Positions 1-13,646 are shown, counted from the stretch's first letter. The stretch: DNA of 64,000 nucleotides from Antedon bifida (GCA_963402885.1 OY727095.1:27223001-27287000); one strand, 5' to 3'. Notes: a model not told the origin generated them from the sequence alone. Program-made: numbers and translations.

Positions 1-290
1 CGCACTTTCTAATGTTACAAAATTCGGTAGCGATAAAACAGTTTACAATTGATGTGAAGCAACCGTGGCTGAAAATTTCGTTAAAAAATATTTATTTGTT
101 TCAAAGTTATGATCAATTTAAGAATTTCAGAAATTCGCGCGTAACTTACGCTACGTGGCTCTGACAGCGTCCAAAAGCTTCGCAGTACAACTTCAGTTAA
201 ATGTCTAAATGTTTAGAAAGTTACAACATGTTATGTTAACACGTTGCAGAGAAACAGCGTGCACAAAATCTGAGAAAGAAAGAAGAATAA
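1..290 (+). repeat. Family A unit, 3' block only (cut by window edge)
   Basis: Begins inside the 3' block and ends with the standard GAAAGAAAGAAGAATAA directly before the next CTAG. No hairpin cassette is present at this junction. Confidence 0.9.
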
Positions 291-460
291 CTAGATCTGA
301 ACTCGTCACTTGAGGACGAGTTTGGTTATCCGCCCGCTACAAAACGTATCTTGCGCATTCAAGTACTTTTCAGTTATGGCTTTTCCAAAAAGTAGCCTAT
401 TCGAAATTAAAACTGCATATTCAATGTAACAACCAAATAATCCTTTTATTTAATTGTTTT

Positions 461-518
461 CCCGTGACGGGCTCGATCCAAAGTCGGTTGCACTACACAT
501 CGAGCCATATGAGCACCT
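461..518 (-). other. tRNA-like module, internally deleted
   Basis: Copy of the satellite's tRNA-like promoter in which the stretch between the B box and the anticodon region is missing. The A-box side (TGGCTCGATGTG on minus) remains. It is probably not a working Pol III promoter. Confidence 0.75.
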
Positions 519-1865
519 GCCGAATAAAATCCGAAGAAAGATTCCTCGTTCTTTCGGTATGTCGTGAACTCCCTCGATGCAAGTAGATTATTACATATCG
601 AACTAAATCATAATTTTTACTATGATAAAATCTTCACAAATTTCAAACTGTGACATATTATGAAAGTGCATACTTTCAAGTTTTATATATTAACACGTGA
701 AGAAAAAAGATAAACGTTATGTTTATTGTTTTGCTCTTTGAAAATGTTATTGTTTGTTTGATGATCAAAATTTCAAAAATTATATTTAATATGCAAATAA
801 TGTAACCATCAAACACGTTTTGACATTCAACACTATAATAAATCACACCTATGATTCATAGACTGTAATAAAATAAAATAAAACATGGGGGTAACCTGGC
901 GTTCTGATGAACTGTATCATTTTTAAAAGTAGACATATTTTGCAATATTTTCACATTTTTTAACGTTTTACGTGCGCAACCTGTCATGTTTAACGTGCTC
1001 GTAGAACGCCATTTCAAGTTGATAAGTGAATAAAATAACGTTAAATTGTTAACCGAAGTTTGATAAACACAATCTATGCAAAATAAAAGCTCATACGCGA
1101 TCCCTGCGCCGTGCGCGCGTAAAAATGTGCACACCAGTGGCAATTTTGTAATGCTTAAAATGACCTGAATCGTGCTCTAATTTAATCAGAAATTTACTTC
1201 AAGCATTTTAAAATTTCAAACGCCGTTTACGCGCGCACTTTCTAATGTTACAAATTTCGGTAGCAATAATAAAGTTAGCAATTGATGTGAAGCTAACGTG
1301 GCTGAAAATGACGTTAAAAAATATTTATCTGTTTCGAAGTTATAACCAATTTAAGATTTTCAGAAAATCGCGCGTAACTTACGCTACGCGGATCTGACAT
1401 CGTCAAAAAGCTTGGCTGCTCAACTTCAGTAAAATGTCTAAATGCTGAACAAGTTACAACATATTATGTTTACACGTTGCAGAGAAACAGCGTGCACAAA
1501 TTTGGAGCATTTTAAATGTGCAAACGCAGTTTACGCGCAAACTTTCTAGTGTTCAAAAATTTGCTGAAGATCGAAAAAGTTAGCCATTGATGTGAAGAAA
1601 ACGTGGCTGAAAGTTACGTTAAAAAATAGTTATCGGTTTCGAAGTTATGACCGATTTAAGATTTTCAGAATATCGCGCGTGACTTACGCTACGCGGATCT
1701 GACATCGTCAAAAAGCTTGGCTGAACATCTTCAGTTAAATGTCTATATGTTGACCAAGTTACAACGTGTTATGTTAACACGTTGAAGAGAAAAAGCGTGC
1801 ACAAAATCTGAGAAAGAAAGAAGAATAATAAAAAAAAAAAAAAAAAGTAACACTACAATTCCAAG

Positions 1866-1891
1866 GGCTTATCCGCTTGAGGCGGATAACC
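1866..1891. repeat. 3' hairpin cassette, type A
   Basis: Arms GGCTTATCCGC and GCGGATAACC flank a TTGAG loop, with one unpaired C in the left arm. It is preceded by A-rich DNA and GTAACACTACAATTCCAAG, and followed by AACTAG at the unit junction. Confidence 0.85.
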
Positions 1892-1902
1892 AACTAGATC
1901 TG

Positions 1903-1937
1903 AAACTCGTCACTTGAGGACGAGTTTGGTTATCCGC
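1903..1937 (+). other. Representative 5' hairpin and subterminal word, family A
   Basis: Stem AAACTCGTC / GACGAGTTT (9 bp) with loop ACTTGAG at 1903-1927, followed at once by GGTTATCCGC (1928-1937). That word is the same sequence as the left arm of the type A 3' hairpins, so each unit carries an inverted repeat between its 5' subterminus and its 3' hairpin. Confidence 0.85.
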
Positions 1938-2065
1938 CCGCAACAAACGTATCTTGCGCATTCAAGTACTTTTCAATCATGACTTTTCCAAAAAAGTAGC
2001 CTATTCAAAATTAAAACTGCCCTTTCAGTGTAATAACCTAATAAATCCTTTTAATTGATTGTTTT

Positions 2066-2140
2066 CCCGTGATGGGATTCGAACCCGGTACCTCTGATAC
2101 CAAAGTCGGTTGCACTACACATCGAGCCATATGAGCACCT
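2066..2140 (-). promoter_or_regulatory. tRNA-like Pol III promoter module
   Basis: On minus: A box TGGCTCGATGTG, then about 43 nt later an exact B box GGTTCGAATCC. A T-run on minus (CTTTTTTGG, near 1,990-2,000) about 70-80 nt downstream of the B box could end a Pol III transcript of roughly 150 nt pointing to the unit's 5' end. The acceptor arms do not pair, so it is a SINE-like head and not a tRNA gene. Confidence 0.75.
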
Positions 2141-3451
2141 GGTGAAAAAATCCGAAGAAAGAATCCTCGTTCATTCGGTATGTCGTGAACCCCCTCGATG
2201 CAAGTTGATTATTACATATCGAACTTAAATCATAATTTTTACTATGATGAAATCTTCACAAATTTTAAACAGTCACATATTATGAAAGTGCATACTTTCA
2301 AGTTTTATATATTAACATGTAAAGAAAAAAGATAAACGTTATGTTTATTGTTTTACTCTTTAAATATGTTTATGTTTGTTTGATGATAATTATTGCAAAA
2401 ATTACATTTAATATGCAAATAATGTAGCCATCAAACACTTTTTAACATTCAAGACTATTATAAATTAGACCTATGATTCATACACTGCAAGAAAATAAAA
2501 TAAAAAATGGGGGTAACCTTGCATTCTGGTGAACTGTTTCATTTTTAAAAGTAGACATATTTTGGAACATTTTCACAATTTGTTGACGTTTTCGTGCGCA
2601 ACCTGTCATGTTTAACGTGCTCGTAGAACGCCATTTCAAGTTGAAAAGTGAATAAAATAACGTAAAATTGTTAACCGAAGATTTAAAAACACAAATCGTG
2701 TAAAAGAAATGCTCATACGTGTTCCCTGCGCCGTGCGCGCGTAAAAATGTGCGCACCAGTGGCAATTTTTTAAACGCTTAAAATGACCTATATCGTGCTC
2801 TAATTTAATCAGAAATTGATTTGAAGCATTTTAAAATTTTAAACGCCATTTACGCACGCACTTTCTAATGTTACAAATTGCGGTAGCGTTAAAAAAGTTA
2901 ACTATTGATGTGAAGCAAACGTGGCTGAAAATGACGTTAAAAAATATTCGTTTGTTTCGAAGTTATAACCAATTTAAGATTTTCAGAAAATCACGCGTAA
3001 CTTACGCTACGCGGCTCTGACTTCGTCAAAAAGCTTGGCTGGACAACTTCAGTAAAATGTCTAAATGCTGAACAAGTTACAACATATTATGTTTACACGT
3101 TGAAGAGAAACAGCGTGCACAAAATAAGAAGAGTAAAATATTTCAAACGCAATTTACGCGAAAACTTTCTAGTCTCCAAAAATTTGTTAAACATTCCAAA
3201 AGTTAGCCATTGATGTGAAGAAAACGTGGCTGAAAATTTCGTTAAAAAATATTTATCGGTTTCGAAGTTATGACCGATTTAAGATTTTCAGAAAATCGCG
3301 CGTGACTTACGCTACGCGGATCTGACAGCGTCCAAAAGCTTGGCTGAACATCTTCAGTTAAATGTCTAAATGTTGACCAAGTTACAACATGTTATGTTAA
3401 CACGTTGAAGAGAAAACGCGTGCACAAAATCTGAGAAAGAAAGAAGAATAA

Positions 3452-4706
3452 CTAGATCTGAACTCGTCACTTGAGGACGAGTTTGGTTATCCGCCCGCAA
3501 CAAAACGTATCTTGCGCATTCAAGTACTTTTCAGTTATGGCTTTTCCAAAAAGTAGCCTATTCGAAAAATAAAACTGCCTTTTCAGTGTAACAACCAAAT
3601 AAATCCTTTTATTAAATTGTTTTCCCGTGACGGGACTCGATCCCGGTACCTCTAATACCAAAGTCGGTGGCACTACACATCGAGCCATATGAGCACCTGC
3701 TGATGAAATCCGAAGAAAGTTTACTGGTTCATTCGGTATGTCGTGAACCACTCGATGCAAATAGATTATTACTTATCAAACTAAATCATAATTTTTACTA
3801 TGATGAAATCTTCACAAATTTTAAACAGTGACATATTATGAAAGTGCATACATTTAAGTTTTATATATTAACATGTGAAGAAAAAAGATAAACATTATGT
3901 TTATTGTTTTGCTCTTTGAAAATGTTTATGTTTGTTTGATGATAAAAATTTCAAAAATTATATTTAGTATGCAAATAATGTAGCCTTCAAACACGTTTTA
4001 ACATTCAACACTATAATAAATTACACCTACGATTCATACACTGCAAGAAAATAAAATAAAAAATAGGGGTAACCTTACATTCTGATGAACTGTATCATTT
4101 TTAAAAGTAGACATATTTTGCAACATTTTCACAATTTTTTAACGTTTTATGTGCGCAACCAGTCATGTTTAACGTGCTCGTAGAACGCCATTTCAAGTTG
4201 AATAGTGAATAAAATAACGTAAAATTGTTAACCGAAGATTGAAAAACACAAATCGTGCAAAAGAAATGCTCATACGTGTTTCCTGCGTCGTGCGCGCGTA
4301 AAAATGTGCGCACCTGGAGGCAATTTTTCAAACGCTTAAAATGACCTGAATCGTGCTCTAATTTAATCAGAAATTGATTTGGAGCATTTTCAAATTTCAA
4401 ACGCCGTTTACGCGCGCACTTTCCAATGTTACAAATTTCGGTAGCGATAAAAAAGTTAGCAATTGATGTGAAGCAAACGTGGCTGAACATTACGTTAAAA
4501 AATATTCATCTGTTTCGAAGTTATGATCAACTTAGGATTTTCAGAAAATCGCGCGTGACTTACGCTACGCGGGTCTGACATCGTCAAAAAGCTTGGCTGC
4601 ACATCTTCAGTTAAAGGTCTAAATGTTTACCAAGTTACAACATGTAATGTTAACACGTTGCAGAGAAAAGTTGAACACAAAAAGTGGCGGAAATTGAGAA
4701 GAATAA
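3452..4706 (+). repeat. Family A unit, one 3' block, no hairpin
   Basis: 1,255 bp short form. tRNA-like module at 3624-3698. It ends with the variant GTTGAACACAAAAAGTGGCGG and a GAGAAGAATAA tail. Confidence 0.92.
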
Positions 4707-6273
4707 CTAGATCTTAAACTCGTCACTTGAGGACGAGTTTGGTTATCCGCCCGCAACAAAACGTATCTTGCGTATTAAAGTACTTCTCAGTTATGACTTT
4801 TCCAAAAAAGTAGCCTATTCAAAATTAAAACTGCCCTTTAAGTGTAATAACCAAATAAATCCTTTTTTGATTGTTTTCCCGTGATGGGATTCGAACCCGG
4901 TACCTGTGATACCAAAGTCGGTTGCACTACACATCGAGCCATATCAGCACCTGGTGAAGAAAATCCGAAGAAAGAATCCTCGTTCATTCGGTATGTCGTG
5001 AACCCCCTCGATGCAAGTTGATTATTACATATCGAACTTAAATCATAATGTTTACTATGATGAAATCTTCACACATTTTAAACAGTGACATATTATGAAA
5101 GTGCATACTTTCAAGTTTAATATATTAACATGTAAAGAAAAAAGATAAACGTTATGTTTATTGTTTTACTCTTTGAATATGTTTATGTTTGTTTGATGAT
5201 AAATATTTCAAAAATTACATTTAATATGCAAATAATGTAGCCATCAAACACTTTTTAACATTCAAGACTATTATAAATTAGACCTATGATTCATACTCTG
5301 CAAGAAAATAAAATTAAAAAATGGGGTAACCTTGCATTCTGATGAACTGTTTCATTTTTAAAAGTAGACATATTTTGGAACATTTTCACAATTTGTTGAC
5401 GTTTTCGTGCGCAACCTGTCATGTTTAACGTGCTCGTAGAACGCCATTTCAAGTTGAAAAGTGAATAAAATAACGTAAAATTGTTAACCGAAGATTTAAA
5501 AACACAAATCGTGTAAAAGAAATGCTCATACGTGTTCCCTGCGCCGTGCGCGCGTAAAAATGTGCGCAACAGTGGCAATTTTTTAAACGCTTAAAATGAC
5601 CTGAATCGTGCTCTAATTTAATCAGAAATTGATTTGGAGCATTTTAAAATTTCAAACGCCATTTACGCGCGCACTTTCTAACGTTACAAATTGCGGTAGC
5701 GTTAAAAAAGTTAACTATTGATGTGAAGCAAACGTGGCTGAAAATGACGTTAAAAAATATTCGTTTGTTTCGAAGTTATAACCAATTTAAGATTTTCAGA
5801 AAATCACGCGTAACTTACGCTACGCGGCTCTGACATCGTCAAAAAGCTTGGCTGGACAACTTCAGTAAAATGTCTAAATGCTGAACAAGTTACAACATAT
5901 TATGTTTACACGTTGAAGAGAAACAGCGTGCACAAAATAAGAAGAGTAAAATATTTCAAACGCAATTTACGCGAAAACTTTCTAGTCTCCAAAAATTTGT
6001 TAAACATTCCAAAAGTTAGCCATTGATGTGAAGAAAACGTGGCTGAAAATTTCGTTAAAAAATATTTATCGGTTTCGAAGTTATGACCGATTTAAGATTT
6101 TCAGAAAATCGCGCGTGACTTACGCTACGCGGATCTGACAGCGTCCAAAAGCTTGGCTGAACATCTTCAGTTAAATGTCTAAATGTTGACCAAGTTACAA
6201 CATGTTATGTTAACACGTTGAAGAGAAAACGCGTGCACAAAATCTGAGAAAGAAAGAAGAATAATAAAAAAAA
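4707..6273 (+). repeat. Family A unit, two 3' blocks
   Basis: 1,567 bp. tRNA-like module at 4878-4952. The tail is extended by AATAAAAAAAA but holds no hairpin, possibly the stub of a lost cassette. Confidence 0.92.
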
Positions 6274-7527
6274 CTAGATCTGAACTCGTCACTTGAGGAC
6301 GAGTTTGGTTATCCGCCCGCAACACAACGTATCTTGCGCATTCAAGTACTTTTCAGTTATGGCTTTTCCAAAAAGTAGCCTATTCGAAATTAAAACTGCC
6401 TTTTCAGTGTAACAACCAAATAAATCCTTTTATTAAATTGTTTTCCCGTGACGGGACTCGATCCCGGTACCTCTGATACCAAAGTTGGTGGCACTACACA
6501 TCGAGCCATATGAGCACCTGCTGATAAAATCCGAAGAAAGTTTACTCGTTCATTCGGTATGTCGTGAACCACTCGATGCAAATAGATTATTACTTATTAA
6601 ACTAAATCATAATTTTTACTATGATGAAATCTTCACAAATTTTAAACAGTGACACATTATGAAAGTGCATACATTTAAGTTTTATATATTAACATGTGAA
6701 GAAAAAAGATAAACCTTATGTTTATTGTTTTGCTCTTTGAAAATGTTTATGTTTGTTTGATGATAAAAATTTCAAAAATTATATTTAATATGCAAATAAT
6801 GTAGCCTTCAAACACGTTTTAACATTCAACACTATAATAAATCACACCTACGATTCATACACTGCAAGAAAATAAAATAAAAAATAGGGGTAACCTTACA
6901 TTCTGATGAACTGTATCATTTTTAAAAGTAGACATATTTTGCAACATTTTCACAATTTTTTGACGTTTTATGTGCGCAACCAGTCATGTTTAACGTGCTC
7001 GTAGAACGCCATTTCAAGTTGAATAGTGAATAAAATAACGTAAAATTGTTAACCGAAGATTAAAAAACACAAATCGTGCAAAAGAAATGCTCATACGTGT
7101 TTCCTGCGCCGTGCGCGCGTAAAAATGTGCGCACTTGGTGGCAATTTTTCAAACGCTTAAAATGACCTGAATCGTGTTCTAATTTAATCAGAAATTGATT
7201 TGGAGCATTTTAAAATTTCAAACGCCGTTTACGCGCGCACTTTCCAATGTTACAAATTTCGGTAGCGATAAAAAAGTTAGCAATTGATGTGAAGCAAACG
7301 TGGCTGAACATTACGTTAAAAAATATTCATCTGTTTCGAAGTTATGATCAACTTAGGATTTTCAGAAAATCGCGCGTGACTTACGCTACGCGGCTCTGAC
7401 ATCGTCAAAAAGCTTGGCTGCACATCTTCAGTTAAAGGTCTAAATGTTTACCAAGTTACAACATGTAATGTTAACACGTTGCAGAGAAAAGTTGAACACA
7501 AAAAGTGGCGGAAATCGAGAAGAATAA
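6274..7527 (+). repeat. Family A unit, one 3' block
   Basis: 1,254 bp. tRNA-like module at 6445-6519. By eye very close to the unit at 3,452. The preceding long units (1,894 and 4,707) also match, so the long-short pair appears duplicated. Confidence 0.92.
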
Positions 7528-8783
7528 CTAGATCTAAACTCGTCACTTGAGGACGAGTTTGGTTATCCGCCAGCAACAAAACGTATCTTGCGTATTCAAG
7601 TACTTCTAAGTTATGACTTTTCCAAAAAAAGTAGGCTATTCAAAATTAAAACTGCCCTTTAAGTGTAATAACCAAATAAACCTTTTTAATTAATTGTTTT
7701 CCCGTGACGGGATTCGAACCCGGTACCTCCGATACCAAAGGCGGTTGCACTACACATCGAGCCATATGAGCACCTGCCGAAGAAAATCCAAAGAAAGATT
7801 ACTCGTTCATTCGGTATGTCGTGAACCCCCGTGATGCAAGTTGATTATTACATATCAAACTAAATCATAATTTTAACTATGATGAAATCTTCACAAATTT
7901 TAAACAGTGACATATTACGAAAGTGCATACTTTCAAGTTTTATATATTAACATGTAAGGAAAAAAGATAAACGTTATGTTTATTGTTTTGCTCTTTGAAA
8001 ATGTTAGTGTTTGTTTGATGATCAAAATTTCAAAAATTATATTTAATATGCAAATAATGTAGCCATCAAACACGTTTTAGCATTCAACACTATAATAAAT
8101 CAGACCTACGATTCATACACTGCAAGAAGATAAAATAAAAAATGGGGGTAACCGTTAATTCTGATAAACTGTTTCATTTTTAAAAGTAGACATATTTTGC
8201 AACATTTTCACAATTTTGTAACGTTTTACGTGCACAACCAGTCATGTTTAACGTGCTCGTGGAACGCCATTTAAAGTTGAATATTGAATAAAATAACGCA
8301 AAATTGTTAACTGAAGTTTGAAAAACACAATCTATGCAAAATAAAGGCTCATACGCGTTCCCTGCGCCGTGCGCGCGTGAAAATGTGCGCATCTGGTGGG
8401 AATTTTTTAAACGCTTAAAATGACCTGAAACGTGCGCTAATTTAATCAGAAAATGATTTGAAGCATTTTAAAATTTCAAACGCCGTTTACGCGCGCACTT
8501 TCTAATGTTACAAAATTCGGTAGCGATAAAACAGTTTACAATTGATGTGAAGCAACCGTGGCTGAAAATTTCGTTAAAAAATATTTATTTGTTTCAAAGT
8601 TATGATCAATTTAAGAATTTCAGAAATTCGCGCGTAACTTACGCTACGTGGCTCTGACAGCGTCCAAAAGCTTCGCAGTACAACTTCAGTTAAATGTCTA
8701 AATGTTTAGAAAGTTACAACATGTTATGTTAACACGTTGCAGAGAAACAGCGTGCACAAAATCTGAGAAAGAAAGAAGAATAA
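7528..8783 (+). repeat. Family A unit, one 3' block
   Basis: 1,256 bp. The tRNA-like module at 7701-7775 has the best-paired T arm in the array. The final 290 bp match the partial unit at 1-290. Confidence 0.92.
7701..7775 (-). promoter_or_regulatory. tRNA-like module, best-preserved T arm
   Basis: On minus the T arm reads CCGGG-TTCGAAT-CCCGT, four of five pairs around a canonical T loop. The A box TGGCTCGATGTG gives a D stem with three of four pairs. The presumed acceptor arms do not pair, and I could not fold a convincing anticodon arm. Confidence 0.75.
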
Positions 8784-10344
8784 CTAGATCTAAACTCGTC
8801 ACTTGAGGACGAGTTTGGTTATCCGCCAGCAACAAAACGTATCTTGCGTATTCAAGTACTTCTAAGTTATGACTTTTCCAAAAAAAAGTAGGCTATTCAA
8901 AATTTAAACTGCCCTTTAAGTGTAATAACCAAATAAACCTTTTTAATCAATTGTTTTCCCGTGACGGGATTCGAACCCGGTACCTCTGATACCAAAGGCG
9001 GTTGCACTACACATCGAGCCATATCAGCACCTGCTGAAGACAATCCGAAGAAAGAGTCCTCGTTCATTCGGTATGTCGTGAACCCCCTCGATGCAAGTTG
9101 ATTATTACATAATGAACTTAAATCATAATTTTTACTATGATGAAATCTTCACAAATTTTAAACAGTTACATATTATGAAAGTGCATACTTTCAAGTTTTA
9201 TATATTAACATATAAAGAAAAAAGATAAACATTATGTTTATTGTTTTACTTTTTGAATATGTTTATGTTTGTTTGATGATAATTATTTCAAAAATTACAT
9301 TTAATATGCAAATAATGTAGCCATCAAACACTTTTTAACATTCAGGACTATAATAAATTAGACCTGTGATTAATACACTGCAAGAAAATAAAATAAAAAA
9401 TGGGGGTAACCTTGCATTCTGATGAACTGTTTCATTTTTAAAAGTAGACATATTTTGGAACATTTTCACAATTTGTTGACGTTTTCGTGCGCAACCTGTC
9501 ATGTTTAACGTGCTCGTAGAACGCCATTTCAAGTTGAAAAGTGAATAAAATAACGTAAAATTGTTAACCGAAGATTTAAAAACACAAATCGTGTAAAAGA
9601 AATGCTCATACGTGTTCCATGCGCCGTGCGCGCGTAAAAATGTGCGCACCAGTGGTAATTTTTTAAACGCTTAAAATGACCTGAATCGTGCTCTAATTTA
9701 ATCAGAAATTGATTTAAAGCATTTTAAAATTTCAAACGCCATTTACGCGCGCACTTTCTAATGTTACAAATTGCGGTAGCGTTAAAAAAGTTAACTATTG
9801 ATGTGAAGCAAATGTGGCTGAACATGACGTTAAACAATATTCATTTGCTTTGAAGTTATAACCGATTAAAGATTTTCAGAAAATCACGCGTAACTTACGC
9901 TACGCGGCTCTGACATCGTCAAAAAGCTTGGCTGGACAACTTCAGTAAAATGTCTAAATGCTGAACAAGTTACAACATATTATGTTTACACGTTGAAGAG
10001 AAACAGCGTGCACAAACTAAGAAGAGTAAAATATTTCAAACGCAATTTACGCGAAAACTTTCTAGTCTCCAAAAATTTGTTAAACATTCCAAAAGTTAGC
10101 CATTGATGTGAAGAAAACGTGGCTGAAAATTTCGTTAAAAAATATTTATCGGTTTCGAAGTTATGACCGATTTAAGATTTTCAGAAAATCGCGCGTGACT
10201 TACGCTACGCGGATCTGACAGCGTCCAAAAGCTTGGCAGAACATCTTCAGTTAAATGTCTAAATGTTGACCAAGTTACAACATGTTACGTTAACACGTTG
10301 AAGAGAAAATGCGTGCACAAAATCTGAGAAAGAAAGAAGAATAA
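8784..10344 (+). repeat. Family A unit, two 3' blocks
   Basis: 1,561 bp. tRNA-like module at 8958-9032. No hairpin cassette at the 3' junction. Confidence 0.92.
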
Positions 10345-12027
10345 CTAGATCTTAACTCGTCACTTGAGGACGAGTTTGGTTATCCGCCCGCAACAAACGT
10401 ATCTTGCGCATTCAAGTACTTTTCAATCATGACTTTTCCAAAAAGTAGCCTATTCGATAATAAAACTCCCTTTCAGTGTAATAAGCAAACAAATCCTTTT
10501 ATTTAATTATTTTCCCGTGACGGGATTCGATCCCGGTACCTCTGATACCAAAGTCGGTTGCACTACACATCGAGCCATATGAGCACCTGCTGAAGAAAAT
10601 CCGAAGAACAATTACTCGTTCATTCGGTATGTCGTGAACCCCTCGATGCAAGTTGATTATTACCTATCAAACTAAATCATAATTTTTACTAGGATGAAAT
10701 CTTCACACATTTGAAACAGTAACATATTATGAAAGTTCATACTTTCAAGTTTTATATATTATAATGTGAAGAAAAAAGATAAACGTTATGTTTATTGTTT
10801 TGCTCTTTGAAAATGTTAGTGTTTGTTTGATGATCAAAATTTCAAAAATTTTATTTAATATGCATATAATGTAGCCATCAAGCACGTTTTAGCATTCAAG
10901 ACTATAATAAATCAGACCTATGATTCATACACTGCAAGAAAATAAAATAAAAAATGGGGGTAACCTTGCATTCTGATGAACTGTATCGTTTTTAAAAGTA
11001 GACATATTTTGCAACATTTTCACAATTATTAGACATTTTACGTGCGCAACCAGTCATGTTTAACGTGCTCGTGGAACGCCATTTCCAGTTGAATAGTGAA
11101 TAAAATAACGCAAAATTGTTAACTGAAGTTTGAAAAACACAATCTATGCAAAATAAAGGCTCATACGCGTTCCCTGCGCCGTGCGCGCGTGAAAATGTGC
11201 GCATCTGGTGGGAATTTTTTAAACGCTTAAAATGACCTGAAACGTGCGCTAATTTAATCAGAAAATGATTTGAAGCATTTTAAAATTTCAAACGCCGTTT
11301 ACGCGCGCACTTTCTAATGTTACAAAATTCTGTAGCGATAAAACAGTTTACAATTGATGTGAAGCAACCGTGGCTGAAAATTTCGTTAAAAAATATTTAT
11401 TTGTTTCAAAGTTATGATCAATTTAAGAATTTCATAAATTCGCGCGTAACTTACGCTACGTGGCTCTGACAGCGTCCAAAAGCTTCGCAGTACAACTTCA
11501 GTTAAATGTCTAAATGTTTAGAAAGTTACAACATGTTATGTTAACACGTTGCAGAGAAACAGCGTGCACAAAATCTGAGAAAGAAAGAAGAATAATAAAA
11601 AAAAGTAACACTACAATTCCAAGGGCTTATCCGCTTGAGGCGGATAACCAATAAAAAAAAAAAAAAAAAGTAACACTACAATTCCAAGGGCTTATCCGCT
11701 TGAGGCGGATAACCAATAAAAAAAAAGTAACACTACAATTCCAAGGGCTTATCCGCTTGAGGCGGATAACCAATAAAAAAAAAGTAACACTACAATTCCA
11801 AGGGCTTATCCGCTTGAGGCGGATAACCAAAAAGAAACACGTACAATAACAAAGGTTATCCGCTTGTGGCGGATAACCAATAAAAAAAAAGTAACACTAC
11901 AATTCCAAGGGCTTATACGCTTGAGGCGGATAACCAATAAAAAAAAGTAACACTACAATTCCAAGGGCTTATCCGCTTGAGGCGGATAACCAATAACAAA
12001 GGTTATCCGCTTGAGGCGGATAACCAA
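10345..12027 (+). repeat. Family A unit, one 3' block, eight 3' hairpins
   Basis: 1,683 bp in all: a body of about 1,250 bp (tRNA-like module at 10514-10588) plus about 430 bp of hairpin cassettes. Confidence 0.92.
11596..12024 (+). repeat. Hairpin cassette array, eight type A cassettes
   Basis: Eight repeats of about 50-65 bp, each an A-run, GTAACACTACAA(TTCCAAG or TAACAAA), and a TTATCCGC...GCGGATAA hairpin. Cassette 5 has loop TTGTG; cassette 6 has an arm change (TTATACGC) without a compensating change. Every cassette keeps the unit's orientation. Confidence 0.9.
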
Positions 12028-13646
12028 CTAGATCTAAACTCGTCACTTGAGGACGAGTTTGGTTATCCGCCCGCAACAAAACGTATCTTGCGTATTAAAG
12101 TACTTCTCAGTTATGACGTTTCCAAAAAAGTAGCCTATTCAAAATTAAAACTTCCCTTTCAGTGTAATAACCTAATAAATACTTTTAATTAATTGCTTTC
12201 CCGTGATGGGATTCGATCCCGGTACCTCTAATACCAAAGTCGGTTGCACTACACATCGAGCCATATGAGCACCTGCTGAAGAAAATCCGAAGAAAGAGTC
12301 CTCGTTCATTCGGTATGTCGTGAACCCCCTCGATGCAAGTTGATTATTACATATCGAACTTAAATCATAATTTTTACTATGATGAAATCTTCACAAATTT
12401 TAAACACTGACATATTATGAAAGTGCATACTTTCAAGTTTTATGTATTAACATGTAAAGAAAAAAGATAAACGTTATGTTTATTGTTTTACTCTTTGAAT
12501 ATGTTTATGTTTGTTTGTTGATAATTATTTCAAAAATTACATTTAATATGCAAACAATGTAGCTATCAAACACTTTTTAACATTCAAGACTATAATAAAT
12601 TAGACCTATGATTAATACACTGCAAGAAAATAAAATAAAAAATGGGGGTAACCTTGCATTCTGATGAACTGTTTCATTTTTAAAAGTAGACATATTTTGC
12701 AACATTTTCACAATTTGTTGACGTTTTCGTGCGCAACCTGTTATGTTTAACGTGCTCGTAGAACGCCATTTCAAGTTGAAAAGTGAATAAAATAACGTAA
12801 AATTGTTAACCGAAGATTTAAAAACACAAATCGTGTAAAAGAAATGTTCATATGTGTTCCCTGCGCCGTGCGCGCGTAAAAATGTGCGCACCAGTGGCAA
12901 TTTTTTAAACGCTTAAAATGACCTGAATCGTGCTCTAATTTAATCAGAAATTGATTTGAAGCATTTTAAAATTTCAAACGCCATTTACGCGCGCACTTTC
13001 TAATGTTACAAATTGCGGTAGCGTTAAAAAAGTTAACTATTGATGTGAAGCAAACGTGACTGAAAATGAAGTTAAAAAATATTCATTTGTTTCGAAGTTA
13101 TAACCAATTTAAGATTTTCAGAAAATCACGCGTAACTTACGCTACGCGGCTCTGACATCGTCAAAAAGCTTGGCTGGACAACTTCAGTAAAATGTCTAAA
13201 TGCTGAACAAGTTACAACATATTATGTTTACACGTTGAAGAGAAACAGCGTGCACAAAATAAGAAGAGTAAAATATTTCAAACGCAATTTACGCGAAAAC
13301 TTTCTAATCTCCAAAAATGTGTTAAACATTCCAAAAGTTAGCCATTGATGTGAAGAAAACGTGGCAGAAAATTTCGTTAAAAAATATTTATCGGTTTCGA
13401 AGTTATGACCGATTTAAGATTTTCAGAAAATCGCGCGTGACTTACGCTACGCGGATCTGACAGCGTCCAAAAGCTTGGCAGAACATCTTCAGTTAAATGT
13501 CTAAATGTTGACCAAGTTACAACATGTTATGTTAACACGTTGAAGAGAAAATGCGTGCACAAAATCTGAGAAAGAAAGAAGAATAATAAAAAAAAAAAAG
13601 TAACACTACAATTCCAAGGGCTTATCCGCTTGAGGCGGATAACCAA
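12028..13646 (+). repeat. Family A unit, two 3' blocks, one hairpin
   Basis: 1,619 bp. tRNA-like module at 12200-12274 with the variant CTCTAATACC. By eye almost identical to the unit at 15,207. Hairpin at 13619-13644. Confidence 0.92.

Larger units (their letters stand above)
291..1893 (+). repeat. Family A unit, two 3' blocks, one 3' hairpin
   Basis: 1,603 bp. The tRNA-like module at 461-518 has lost about 17 bp in its B-box half. The second 3' block starts near 1,500. One hairpin cassette at 1866-1891 sits directly before the next CTAG. Confidence 0.92.
1894..3451 (+). repeat. Family A unit, two 3' blocks, no hairpin
   Basis: 1,558 bp. tRNA-like module at 2066-2140. The two 3' blocks end near 3,130 and 3,450 (GTGCACAAAATAAGAAGAG, then GTGCACAAAATCTGAGAAAG). 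Confidence 0.93.

Noticed and set aside
291-300. Classical Helitron ends (TC...CTRR inserted into AT)
   Set aside because: A hairpin followed by CTAG looks right at the 3' side, but the base after CTAG is A, and the next letters vary (ATCT, AACT, ATTT, ACAT), so a fixed 5' TC is not supported. Helitron2/Helentron-type ends fit better.
2066-2140. Functional nuclear tRNA genes (about 30 copies)
   Set aside because: A and B boxes are good, but the acceptor arms do not pair and I could not form an anticodon arm, so these are tRNA-like promoter modules.
2525-2545. Hammerhead ribozyme, suggested by CTGATGA in many satellite units
   Set aside because: The CTGATGA word is not followed by a stem II and GAAA core, and several units read CTGGTGA there. 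No cleavage-site context was found.
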